A DNA stretch of 64,000 nt from Streptomyces sp. F63. GTDB taxonomy: Bacteria > Actinomycetota > Actinomycetes > Streptomycetales > Streptomycetaceae. The stretch spans positions 1 to 64,000 of the forward strand of contig NZ_JAGPXX010000030.1 of NCBI RefSeq assembly GCF_018070345.1, given 5' to 3'. Made by a program: the position numbers and the translations under genes. Under the pieces are notes generated by a model. That model worked only from the letters and a program-made list of their open reading frames with translations. It had not been told where the DNA came from and searched no databases. Below are positions 34,600 through 41,922 of this stretch, one piece after another. Each line of letters opens with the position of its first letter. Position 1 is the stretch's first letter.

Positions 34600-36072
34600 T
34601 CAGGGCCGGGCGGCGGGCGCCGGTTCGGTGGTGGTCTCCGCCGGGTCCGGGTCCGGGGCCGTGCGCCGGCGGGGCAGGGCGAGGAGCGGTACGGCGAGGC
34701 AGGCGGCGGTGGCGGCCAGGGCCAGTGGCCCCTGCGTACGGCCCGCGGCTCCCCAGGCGGCGGTGGCCAGGGCCGGGCCGAGGGCGAAGCCGAGGCTGCG
34801 GGCGAGCTGCACCGTCGATCCGACGGTCGCGACCCGGCCCGGCGGCGCGGCTCCCATGACCAGGGCCTGGGTGGGGCCGCCGTTGAGGCCCATGCCGGCG
34901 CCGGCCAGCGCCAGCCGCCAGGCGACCTCCGCCGGTGACCAGCCGTCGCCGAGCGGGATCAGCAGGAGCAGGCCGCTGGTGGTGAGCGCGGCCCCGGCAG
35001 CGGCGACCGGCCGGGCGCCGTACCGGTCGGCCAGGCGTCCGCCGAGCCGGCCGGCCAGCCCCATGGCGAGGGGGAAGGCGAGGACGGTGAGGCCGGTGGC
35101 CGTGGCACTGATCCCGCCCTCGCGCCGCAGACTCAGGGCGACGGTGTAGTGCATGGCCGCGAAACCGGCCGCGAGGGCCAGCACCGCCCCGTGCGCCCGC
35201 CACAGGCCCGCGGCCCGCAGCACGCCGGTCACCGGACGGCCACCGGGGCCGCGCAGCCACCACCGGAGCGGCGGGACGGCGGCGGCCAGCAGGAACAGCC
35301 ACGAAGCCCCGCCCGTCGACAGGGTCAGGGCCAGCAGCACGGCCGCCACCCCGGCGGCCACCAGCAGCGCGTCCGCCGCCGAACGGCGGTCCGGCGCCCG
35401 CAGTCCGCCGTCCCGGGGCATCACCGTCCGGGCGACGGCCAGGGCGAGCAGGCAGAAGGGAGTGGTGACGAGGAAGACCCAGCGCCAGCCGAGATGGTCC
35501 AGCAGCAGGCCGCCCACCGCGGGTCCGGTCACCGCGCCCAGCGGCCCGAGGGTCGCGGGCACGCTCATCGCCCGTGCCCGCGCCTCCGGCGGGGCGGAGC
35601 GCAGCGCGAGCACCGGCATCAGCACGAACAGCACCGCCGCGAAGGTGCCCTGGGCGACACGGGCGGCGATCAGCCAGGCCGCCCAGGGCGCGGCGGCGGC
35701 GAGGACGCTGCACAGGGCGAAGCCGGTGGTGGCGGTGAGCACGGCCGAGCGCGCTCCCACACCGTCCAGCCACCGCCCGACGGGCAGCAGCAGGGCGACG
35801 ACGGGGAGTTGGTAGCCCAGGGCCGCCCACTGGGCGGTCGCCGCGGACACGTGGAGGCCGCCGACGATGTCCGCCTGGGCCACGTTGACGATGTTCATGT
35901 CGAGCATCGCCACGAACGACAGCAGCCCCGCCACGACGACCAGCAGCGGGCGCTCCCCGCCGGGGGAGCCACCGGAGCCACCGGAGCCACTGGGGCCACT
36001 GGGGCCGCCGGGGCCGCGGGGGCCCGGGTCCTGTCCCTGTCCCGGCTCCGAACCGGAACGCTGGTGTGTCAC
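34600..36072 (-). CDS. MFS transporter, DHA2 (14-TM) drug/metabolite exporter type
   Basis: 490 residues, hydrophobic throughout. LLSFVAMLDMNIVNVAQADI is the TM1 motif D1 of DHA2 exporters, with GRWLDGVGARSAVL (motif A between TM2 and TM3), GPAVGGLLLDHLGWRWVFLV (motif C-like), and about 12-14 TM helices in total. A Gly/Pro/Ser-rich head precedes TM1. The start is GTG 36072 with GAGGGG 8 bases upstream; upstream in-frame sequence is not coding-like. As the first gene of the run towards the P450 and isocyanide synthase, it probably exports their product. Confidence 0.88.
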   Translation of the reverse strand: MTHQRSGSEPGQGQDPGPRGPGGPSGPSGSGGSGGSPGGERPLLVVVAGLLSFVAMLDMNIVNVAQADIVGGLHVSAATAQWAALGYQLPVVALLLPVGRWLDGVGARSAVLTATTGFALCSVLAAAAPWAAWLIAARVAQGTFAAVLFVLMPVLALRSAPPEARARAMSVPATLGPLGAVTGPAVGGLLLDHLGWRWVFLVTTPFCLLALAVARTVMPRDGGLRAPDRRSAADALLVAAGVAAVLLALTLSTGGASWLFLLAAAVPPLRWWLRGPGGRPVTGVLRAAGLWRAHGAVLALAAGFAAMHYTVALSLRREGGISATATGLTVLAFPLAMGLAGRLGGRLADRYGARPVAAAGAALTTSGLLLLIPLGDGWSPAEVAWRLALAGAGMGLNGGPTQALVMGAAPPGRVATVGSTVQLARSLGFALGPALATAAWGAAGRTQGPLALAATAACLAVPLLALPRRRTAPDPDPAETTTEPAPAARP

Positions 36073-36146
36073 CCTGCCGCCCCTCTGCCGTTTCTGCCGT
36101 TCTCGCGGACGGCTGCCGGTCGGCAGCCTCATTCCACAAGTCGGAG

Positions 36147-36187
36147 GGAAACCGGGGGAAGTTCCCGGCCATCGCCCGTCGGTTTCC
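36147..36187. promoter_or_regulatory. Nested inverted repeats upstream of the MFS gene
   Basis: GGAAACCG (36147-36154) is complementary to CGGTTTCC (36180-36187). Nested inside is GGGAA-G-TTCCC (36156-36166), extended to CCGGG/CCCGG. The structure lies about 75-115 bp before the GTG start of the exporter gene and may be an operator or leader hairpin for the isocyanide cluster. Confidence 0.4.
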
Positions 36188-36374
36188 GGCCGGGCGGGGC
36201 TCCGCCCGCCCTGCGGCGGCCCGGTGCGGCCACCACCGGCCCGGCAGGCGCCGACGGCACGCGGGCATCGGCGGCACGCGCCACGGCGGCACCACAGCCG
36301 GTGGCAACCAGGCCACAGCACCACCACGCGGCGCCCCGGGCCCGCCCACAACGGTGCACTGTGGGGGTGCCCGG

Positions 36375-36493
36375 GGCAGTCGGGGCAGTCGGGGAGGGCA
36401 GCCGGGCGGTCAGGGCACTCGGAGCGATCGGGGTGCTCGGGATACTCGGAGCGATCGGGACGCTCGGGGTGATCGGAAGGCTCGGGGTGATCG
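36375..36493. repeat. Degenerate 9/27-bp repeat between the ABC ATPase and MFS genes
   Basis: Units of the form (A/G)CTCGG(G/A)G(C/T)GATCGGG recur through the region; ACTCGGAGCGATCGGG occurs at about 36417 and again 27 bp later. No coding evidence; the spacer 36073-36499 otherwise holds only the inverted repeats. Confidence 0.65.
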
Positions 36494-36499
36494 GGACGG

Positions 36500-37315
36500 T
36501 CACCCGCCGGCGAGGGTCTCCGCCGGCCGGGCCGGTTCCGCGCCGGCGGGGGTCCGGTGGTCGAAGGCGATCAGCGGGTCCCCGGTGAGGGGGTGGTCGG
36601 TCACGGCTGCCCGTACGCCGAACACCTCCGCCAGCAGGGCCGGGGTGAGCACCTCGCGTGGCGGCCCGGAGGCGACGACGGACCCGGCGTGCAGGACGTG
36701 CAGCCGGTCGCAGACCGAGGCGGCGGCGTTGAGGTCGTGCAGCGACACCAGCGTCGTGCGGCGCCGGTCGCGCAGCACGGCGAGCAGTTCCACCTGGTGG
36801 CGGACGTCGAGGTGGTTGGTCGGCTCGTCCAGCACCAGCACGTCCGGGTTCTGCGCGAACGCACGGGCCAGCAGCACCCGTTGGCGTTCGCCGCCGGAGA
36901 GGGCCGTGAACCGCTGCCCGGCGTGGCCGGCCATGCCGACGTCCGCGAGCGCCCGCTCGACGAGGTCCCGGTCGGTGGCGTCCTCCCCGGCGAAGGCCCG
37001 CTTGTAGGGCGTGCGGCCCATGGCGACGACCTCCCGCACGGTCAGTTCGAAGTCGCCGCCCCGCTCCTGCGGGAGCGCCGCCACATGCCGCGCCGACCGC
37101 AGCGGCGACAGCTCCCGCAGATCCGTGCCGGCGAGCAGCACCCGGCCGGCGGCGGGCCGGAGATGCCGGTAGACCGTCCGCAGCAGTGTGGATTTGCCGC
37201 TGCCGTTCGGCCCGACCAGTCCGGTGATCTCCCCCTCGGCCGCGACCAGCCGGGCGCCCGCGACCACCGTCCGGCCGGCGTAGGCGACATGCAGGTCCTC
37301 GATGTCGATCCTCAA
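36500..37315 (-). CDS. ABC transporter ATPase, FecE/FepC metallophore-uptake type
   Basis: 271 residues with Walker A GPNGSGKST, signature LSGGERQR, Walker B VLVLDEPTNHLD and H-loop SLHDLN. The FecE/FhuC subgroup is suggested by TVREVVAMGRTPYKR and the neighbouring FecCD permease and FecB-like lipoprotein. The likely start is TTG at 37315, overlapping the permease stop (TTGA). It powers import across the inner membrane. Last gene of the SBP-permease-ATPase run on the minus strand. Confidence 0.92.
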   Translation of the reverse strand: MRIDIEDLHVAYAGRTVVAGARLVAAEGEITGLVGPNGSGKSTLLRTVYRHLRPAAGRVLLAGTDLRELSPLRSARHVAALPQERGGDFELTVREVVAMGRTPYKRAFAGEDATDRDLVERALADVGMAGHAGQRFTALSGGERQRVLLARAFAQNPDVLVLDEPTNHLDVRHQVELLAVLRDRRRTTLVSLHDLNAAASVCDRLHVLHAGSVVASGPPREVLTPALLAEVFGVRAAVTDHPLTGDPLIAFDHRTPAGAEPARPAETLAGG

Positions 37316-38387
37316 CTGCCGCTCCCCAGGCGCCGGTCCAGCAGATACAGCAGGGCCGGGGCTCCGATGAGCGAGGTCACCACACCGACCGGCAGCTCCT
37401 GGGTCTCCATGGCCGTGCGGCAGACGATGTCGACGGCCACCAGCAGCACCGCCCCGGACAGCGCGGAGACCGGCAGCAGGCGCCGGTGGTCGCCGCCGAC
37501 GACGAGGCGGCAGACGTGCGGCACCATCAGCGCGACGAAGGCGATCGCGCCGGAGACCGCCACCAGCACCCCCGTCAGCAGGCTGGTGGCCGTGAACAGC
37601 TCCCGGCGCAGCCGGGTCACGTCGATGCCGAGCCCGGCCGCCGTCTCGTCGCCCATCAGCAGGGCGTTCAGGCCCCGGGCGCGGGCCTGGATCCACAGCC
37701 ACCCGGCCGGTACGGCGACTGCGCGAAGGCACGGGCCAGCAGGTCCCAGTTCGCGCCGCTGAGGCTGCCCATGAGCCAGAACAGCACGCTGTGCGTCTGC
37801 TGCTCGTCCCCCGCCTGGAGGACGAGATAGCTGGTGAACCCGGACAGGAACTGGCCGATGGCCACCCCGGCCAGCACCAGCCGCAGCGGCGCGAACCCCC
37901 CGCCGCGCCGGGCGACGGTCCACACCAGGGCGAAGGTGGCGAGCGCCCCGGCGAAGGCCGCGCCGGACAGCCCCAGTCCCAGCGCGCCGCCGGCGCCGAG
38001 GCCGAGCACGATCGCGGAGACCGCGCCGAGGGAGGCACCGCTGGAGACGCCCAGGAGATACGGGTCGGCCAGCGGGTTGCGCACCAGCGCCTGCACCGCC
38101 GTGCCGATGAGACCGAGTCCGGCGCCGACGAGCGCGGCGAGCAGGGCGCGCGGCAGACGGAGCTGCCAGATGATCAGGTCGCTGGTGCCCGGCCGCGGTG
38201 CCTCCCCGGACAGCCGCCGCCCCACGACGCCCCACACCTCGCCGGGCGGGATGGACGTGGAGCCCCGGGCCACCGCGGCCGTCAGCGCGGCGAGGAGCGC
38301 GGCGCCCAGGGCGAGCGCCAGCGGTCCGATGGGCAGGGCGCGGACTTCCGCGGGGGCGCTGCGGCGGCGCTCCAGCAGAGAGGTCAC
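37312..38387 (-). pseudogene. FecCD-family metallophore permease, frameshifted
   Basis: From the GTG at 38387 (4-bp overlap with the SBP stop) one frame gives a good FecCD start: WQLRLPRALLAALVGAGLGL, NPLADPYLLGVSSGASLGA and SVLFWLMGSLSGANWDLLARA. Near 37716-37730 that frame turns into nonsense (FAQSPYRPGGC), while a second frame continues the family sequence as VAVPAGWLWIQARARGLNAL, MGDETAAGLGIDVTRLRRE and GVVTSLIGAPALLYLLDRRL to the stop at 37312. One base appears lost around GCCTTCGCGCAGTC. Either the permease is broken or the assembly has a one-base error in G+C-rich sequence. Without it the importer cannot work. Confidence 0.88.
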
Positions 38388-39466
38388 AGGCCGCCGGCCT
38401 TGCCGGGGTGGAGTGTCCTGGCGATCTCCTCGACGGTGTCGGCGTTCCGTACTCCGGCGATGGTGGTCCGCTCGGAGCCGATGCGCAGGAACTTGCCCTC
38501 CTTGACGGCCTTCAGGCCCTTGGTCGCGGCGTCGGACGTCAGCCACTTCTCCGCCTCGTCGAACGCCTTCTCGTTGGCCGCCGCGCTGCCCCGGTTGCGG
38601 ACCCCGAGCTGGATCCAGTCGGGGTTGCGGGCGATCACGTCCTCCCAGCCGACCTGCTTGCGGTCGCCGTCGCAGTCGGCGAAGACGTTGCGGGCCCCGG
38701 CCAGGGTGATCACCGCGTGGGCGATCTGGCGGTTGCAGACGACGGTGGGCTGCTTGGTGCCGGCGTCGTAGTCGAAGAAGAAGTACGTCGGCCGCTCCTT
38801 CTCCGGGATGCCGCCGACCGCCTTCCGGACGGCGCCGACCTTCTTCTCCATCCCGGCGACGAGTTCCTCGGCCTTCGGGCTCGTGCCGGTGACGCGGCCG
38901 AGGGAGGTGATGTCGGCCTCGACCGCCGACAGGTCGGTCACCGCGGTCTTGCTCCGCCCCGCGCAGGCCGTCGACTTGAGATACATGTGCTGGATCCCGG
39001 CGGCCGTGAACTCCTCCTCGGTCGGGCCGTCGCCCATCCCGCCGCCCATCCTCATCGCCCCGAAGGTGTCGAGGTACAGGTCGGCGCCGGAACCGAGGAG
39101 CTTCTCCTTGGGGATGACGGTCCGGCCGAGTACCTTCACCTTCGCCGCCTCTTCGCCGAGGGCACCGGGCAGGGCTCCCCTGCCGGGCGGGAAACCGGTT
39201 CCGATGACCTTGTCCCCGGCGCCGAGCCGGAGCAGCAGTTCCAGAGCGGCGGCGTTGCTGGTGACGATCTTCTCCGGGGCGGTGGAGAAGGTGGTCTCGG
39301 CGCCCGTGCAGTCGGTGACGGAGACGGGGTGACCGTCCGAGGCGGCCGCCTTCCCGGCGTCGCCGCCGGCGCCGCCGCCGGTGGCCGGTTCCCCGCCGCC
39401 GCAGCCCGTCGCCAGCAGGCCGCCGAGTATGACGGCCGCCGTACCGCCCCACACACGAGAACGCAT
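38384..39466 (-). CDS. FecB-like metallophore-binding lipoprotein
   Basis: 360 residues. Lipobox LATGC puts the lipid on Cys22. The mature part is a cluster-A-III binding protein (TAPEKIVTSNAAALELLLRLG, then the DTFGAM and NPDWIQLGVRN blocks). Unusual for an iron-siderophore protein are a Met-rich loop (MRMGGGMGD, about residue 138) and four further cysteines (DCTG, TACAG, VVCNR, ADCDG) that could form disulfides or bind a soft metal. Gives the specificity of the ABC importer. No match to an iron-box (DmdR) sequence was found upstream. Confidence 0.88.
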   Translation of the reverse strand: MRSRVWGGTAAVILGGLLATGCGGGEPATGGGAGGDAGKAAASDGHPVSVTDCTGAETTFSTAPEKIVTSNAAALELLLRLGAGDKVIGTGFPPGRGALPGALGEEAAKVKVLGRTVIPKEKLLGSGADLYLDTFGAMRMGGGMGDGPTEEEFTAAGIQHMYLKSTACAGRSKTAVTDLSAVEADITSLGRVTGTSPKAEELVAGMEKKVGAVRKAVGGIPEKERPTYFFFDYDAGTKQPTVVCNRQIAHAVITLAGARNVFADCDGDRKQVGWEDVIARNPDWIQLGVRNRGSAAANEKAFDEAEKWLTSDAATKGLKAVKEGKFLRIGSERTTIAGVRNADTVEEIARTLHPGKAGGL

Positions 39467-39507
39467 CGAAGTCTCCAGGTTCCTCTCGGTACGCGGGCGA
39501 GCCTCCG

Positions 39508-39531
39508 CCGCCCGTCCCAGAAGTCGGGCGG
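39508..39531 (-). promoter_or_regulatory. Hairpin in the leader of the binding-protein gene
   Basis: CCGCCCG (39508-39514) and CGGGCGG (39525-39531) form a 7-bp stem with a 10-nt loop, between the ECF sigma stop (39656) and the lipoprotein start (39466). Could terminate the sigma transcript or shape the transporter leader. Confidence 0.35.
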
Positions 39532-39655
39532 GACACCCCGTCGGTTCCCGCCGTCCGCCGAGCCGCGGGCCGCGGTGGGGCGAACGGCCGGTGGGACACG
39601 CCGTACGGGCTGCCGGCGCCGCGTGCCCCCGTCCGGCACCGGCAGCCCCGCGGGA

Positions 39656-40270
39656 TCAGGCCGCCTGCAGGGCCGGCCGGTCCGCCTCGTCCAGCAGTTC
39701 GACCAGGGCCGCCCGGGCGCGCGCCACGCGGGAGCGGACCGTGCCGACCGGGCAGTCGCTCACCTCGGCGGCCTCCGCGTACGGCAGGCCGGCCAGCTGG
39801 GTGAGGACGAACGCCTCCCGGCGTTCGTCCGGCAGCGAGGCCAGCAGGTCGAGCAGTGCGACCCCGTCGTCGAAGCCGGGCAGATCGCGCGGCTGCGCGT
39901 TCTCGACGGCCAGTTGCCAGTCCGGTACGTCGGACAGGCGCGGCCGGGCCGAGGCGTACCGGTAGCTGTCGATCACCGCGCGGCGGGCGATGGACAGCAG
40001 CCACGCGCGGGCCGAGGAGCGGCCTTCGAACCGGTGCAGGCTGCCGAGCGCGCGCAGGAACGTGTCCTGCGCCAGATCGTCGACCGCCTGGGGATCGGCG
40101 CACAGGTGCGCGACGTACCGCTGGACGTCGCGGTGCAGAGCGCGCACGAAGTGCTCGACCGCTTCGGCGTCACCGCTCCGGGCGGCCAGCGCCCATGCGG
40201 TTATCGACTCGTCGGGCGCCGGCGTCTTCTCGCCGGTGCCGCCGGAGGCGGGCAGGACAGAAGTGATCAC
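39656..40270 (-). CDS. ECF-type RNA polymerase sigma factor
   Basis: 204 residues with sigma region 2 (FVRALHRDVQRYVAHLCADP, then DDLAQDTFLRALGSLHRFEG) and region 4 (LLASLPDERREAFVLTQLAGL, then YAEAAEVSDCPVGTVRSRVARAR). It lacks regions 1 and 3 as expected for ECF group. The GTG start has GAGGA 6 bases upstream. Its position between the metallophore importer and the copper genes suggests it controls one or both sets. A ZAS-type anti-sigma gene is not adjacent; the membrane protein immediately upstream (40425-41183) is the only candidate partner. Confidence 0.9.
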   Translation of the reverse strand: MITSVLPASGGTGEKTPAPDESITAWALAARSGDAEAVEHFVRALHRDVQRYVAHLCADPQAVDDLAQDTFLRALGSLHRFEGRSSARAWLLSIARRAVIDSYRYASARPRLSDVPDWQLAVENAQPRDLPGFDDGVALLDLLASLPDERREAFVLTQLAGLPYAEAAEVSDCPVGTVRSRVARARAALVELLDEADRPALQAA

Positions 40271-40424
40271 GTGGTGTCCTCGTCATCCGTGGTCCGGACC
40301 GGTGGGCACGCAAACGCGGCGCCGGTCCGGTGAGCGGGGTGGGGGCCGGCCGCGCGACGCCCGCAGGCGCGTACGGCCGGTGCCCGGGGCCGCGCGGAGG
40401 GCGGCCCCGGGGTGCCGGCTGTCG

Positions 40425-41183
40425 TCAGACGACAGCGGTCCGCCCGGGCGGGCCGCGGGACGTGATCGCGTGGACGAGGAGCAGGCGCGGCGTCCGCTCC
40501 GAGGAGCGCCGGCGTGCCCGGACACGCGGACGGTCCGGGGCCGGGGGCAGGACGAGCAGCAGCAGCCGCAGCGGCGCGGCCAGCCGTCCGGCCGCGGTCC
40601 GCAGGATGCGGAACGCCGCCTTCTCGCCGTACGCCAGCCACAGCCCGCACAGCACAGCGGCCAGCAGGTGGGCGGCGAACATGCCCAGCGAGGACGATCC
40701 GTCCGCGGAGTGGCCGGTGTGACCGGGGGTCAGGGCCTCCGCGGTCCGCAGGAGCAGCGAGTCCGGCTCCGCGGGCCCCGGCACCACCGGCCCCGGGGTC
40801 GCGAGCCCGCCGCACTGCGCCACGGCGTGGTCCACGGCGTGCTCCATGCCGTGCTCCGCGGTACGGCCCGTGGTGGGGCCCGTGGTGGGGCCGGCGCCGC
40901 CCGTGGCCGCGGAGGGCGCCGCCCCGCTCGCCGGCTGCGCGAGGGAGAAGGCCGTGTGCAGCGCCGTCTGAGCGGCGACCACGACCGTCACGATCAGCGG
41001 CAGACCTCGCTCACGGCCCGCCAGGCCCCAGCCCGCGGCGCCGGTCGCGGCCAGGCCGGCGGCCAGCGTCCACGCGGGGACACCGCTGCCGGACATCATG
41101 ACGTGGCCCAGGGCGGCGAGCAGCACGCAGACGGCCGCGAACACCGCGGTCCGTATCGCGCGGGAACACCACCCTGCCGTCAC
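40425..41183 (-). CDS. Membrane protein with His/Met-containing external loop, copper-locus neighbour
   Basis: 252 residues, no family recognised. N-terminal hydrophobic segments (AVFAAVCVLLAALGHVMM, AWTLAAGLAATGAAGWGLAG, LPLIVTVVVAAQTALHTAF), an external low-complexity loop holding HGMEHAVDHAVAQC, then one or two further TM segments (MFAAHLLAAVLCGLWLAYG and LLLLVLPP) and a basic tail. The His, Met and Cys in the loop could bind copper. It lies between the PCu(A)C-like gene (226 bp) and the ECF sigma gene (154 bp), all on the minus strand. It may be a metal sensor or carrier. Confidence 0.65.
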   Translation of the reverse strand: MTAGWCSRAIRTAVFAAVCVLLAALGHVMMSGSGVPAWTLAAGLAATGAAGWGLAGRERGLPLIVTVVVAAQTALHTAFSLAQPASGAAPSAATGGAGPTTGPTTGRTAEHGMEHAVDHAVAQCGGLATPGPVVPGPAEPDSLLLRTAEALTPGHTGHSADGSSSLGMFAAHLLAAVLCGLWLAYGEKAAFRILRTAAGRLAAPLRLLLLVLPPAPDRPRVRARRRSSERTPRLLLVHAITSRGPPGRTAVV

Positions 41184-41409
41184 GGCGTCTCATCCTCACA
41201 TCCGGGCCCCCGCCGTCATGCGCGGGTACGCAATCCACCCGCGCCTGCTCTCATGTGACGGTATGTGATCCAGGTCATACCGGAGGGCCGGCAGCGGCCG
41301 TTCCGCTCGCCCGGCTCCTCGGGAGACGGGGGCGTGCGGCCGGGATGCCGGCCGGTCGGGAGTACCGGCCCGGGTCAGGGGTCCGGCGCGGTCGGGAGCC
41401 CCGCCGCGG

Positions 41410-41922
41410 TCACGAACCCGGCCGGTTCACCACCGCGACGGTGCGGACGGCCCCGCTGTGCTCGAAGTGCAGGGTGAACGGCACCCGGTCGCCGGTCCGC
41501 CGGTCCGCGTCGCCCCGCAGGGCCGCGTCCAGGCCGTCCAGGGACACGGAGATCCCGCGGCCCGCGGGGACGACGGCCGTCTCCGCGGCGCCGCCGTGGT
41601 TCCCGTGCTCGCCGGCGGCACCGACGGAGCCGAGGGCGATGGCCCCGCGCGCGGCGGTGGACGTCACACGGACCAGCCGGTCGTCCGAGCCGCCCGGGTT
41701 GGCGATGTCGAAGAACGCGTCCGTGTCGCCGATGCCCTCGTACGGCAGGATGACCCGCCCGTTCGAGACGGCGATCCGGGGAGGGCCGCCCGCCTTCCCG
41801 GCGCCGGTCCAGGTCGTCAGAGCGGCCAGGGCGACGCTGCACGCGGCGACGGGCACGAGCGCGGAGAACAGGGAGTCGGTGAGCCGGCGGCGGGTGGGCC
41901 GCCAGGCGGACGGCTCGGTCAC
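41410..41922 (-). CDS. PCu(A)C-like copper chaperone domain protein, canonical ligands missing
   Basis: 170 residues with one N-terminal TM/signal anchor (LFSALVPVAACSVALAAL) and a cupredoxin-like PCu(A)C fold (DAFFDIANPGGSDDRLVRVT, PFTLHFEHSGAVRTV). Family members bind Cu(I) through an H-(M)-x10-M-x21-HxM set; here only the loop EHGNHGG holds histidines and the methionines are absent. Either the site has changed or the protein is no longer a classic chaperone. The GTG at 41922 overlaps the copA stop by 4 bp (GTGA), so the two are translationally coupled. Confidence 0.8.
   Translation of the reverse strand: MTEPSAWRPTRRRLTDSLFSALVPVAACSVALAALTTWTGAGKAGGPPRIAVSNGRVILPYEGIGDTDAFFDIANPGGSDDRLVRVTSTAARGAIALGSVGAAGEHGNHGGAAETAVVPAGRGISVSLDGLDAALRGDADRRTGDRVPFTLHFEHSGAVRTVAVVNRPGS

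Noticed and set aside
36129..36503. Proline/threonine-rich minus-strand frame
   Set aside because: It is just the translation of the 9/27-bp repeat; no ribosome site or domain.
39467..39655. Iron-box (DmdR/IdeR) operator before the metallophore importer
   Set aside because: No TTAGGTTAGGC-type palindrome was found in this spacer or near 36072; only a small hairpin is visible.
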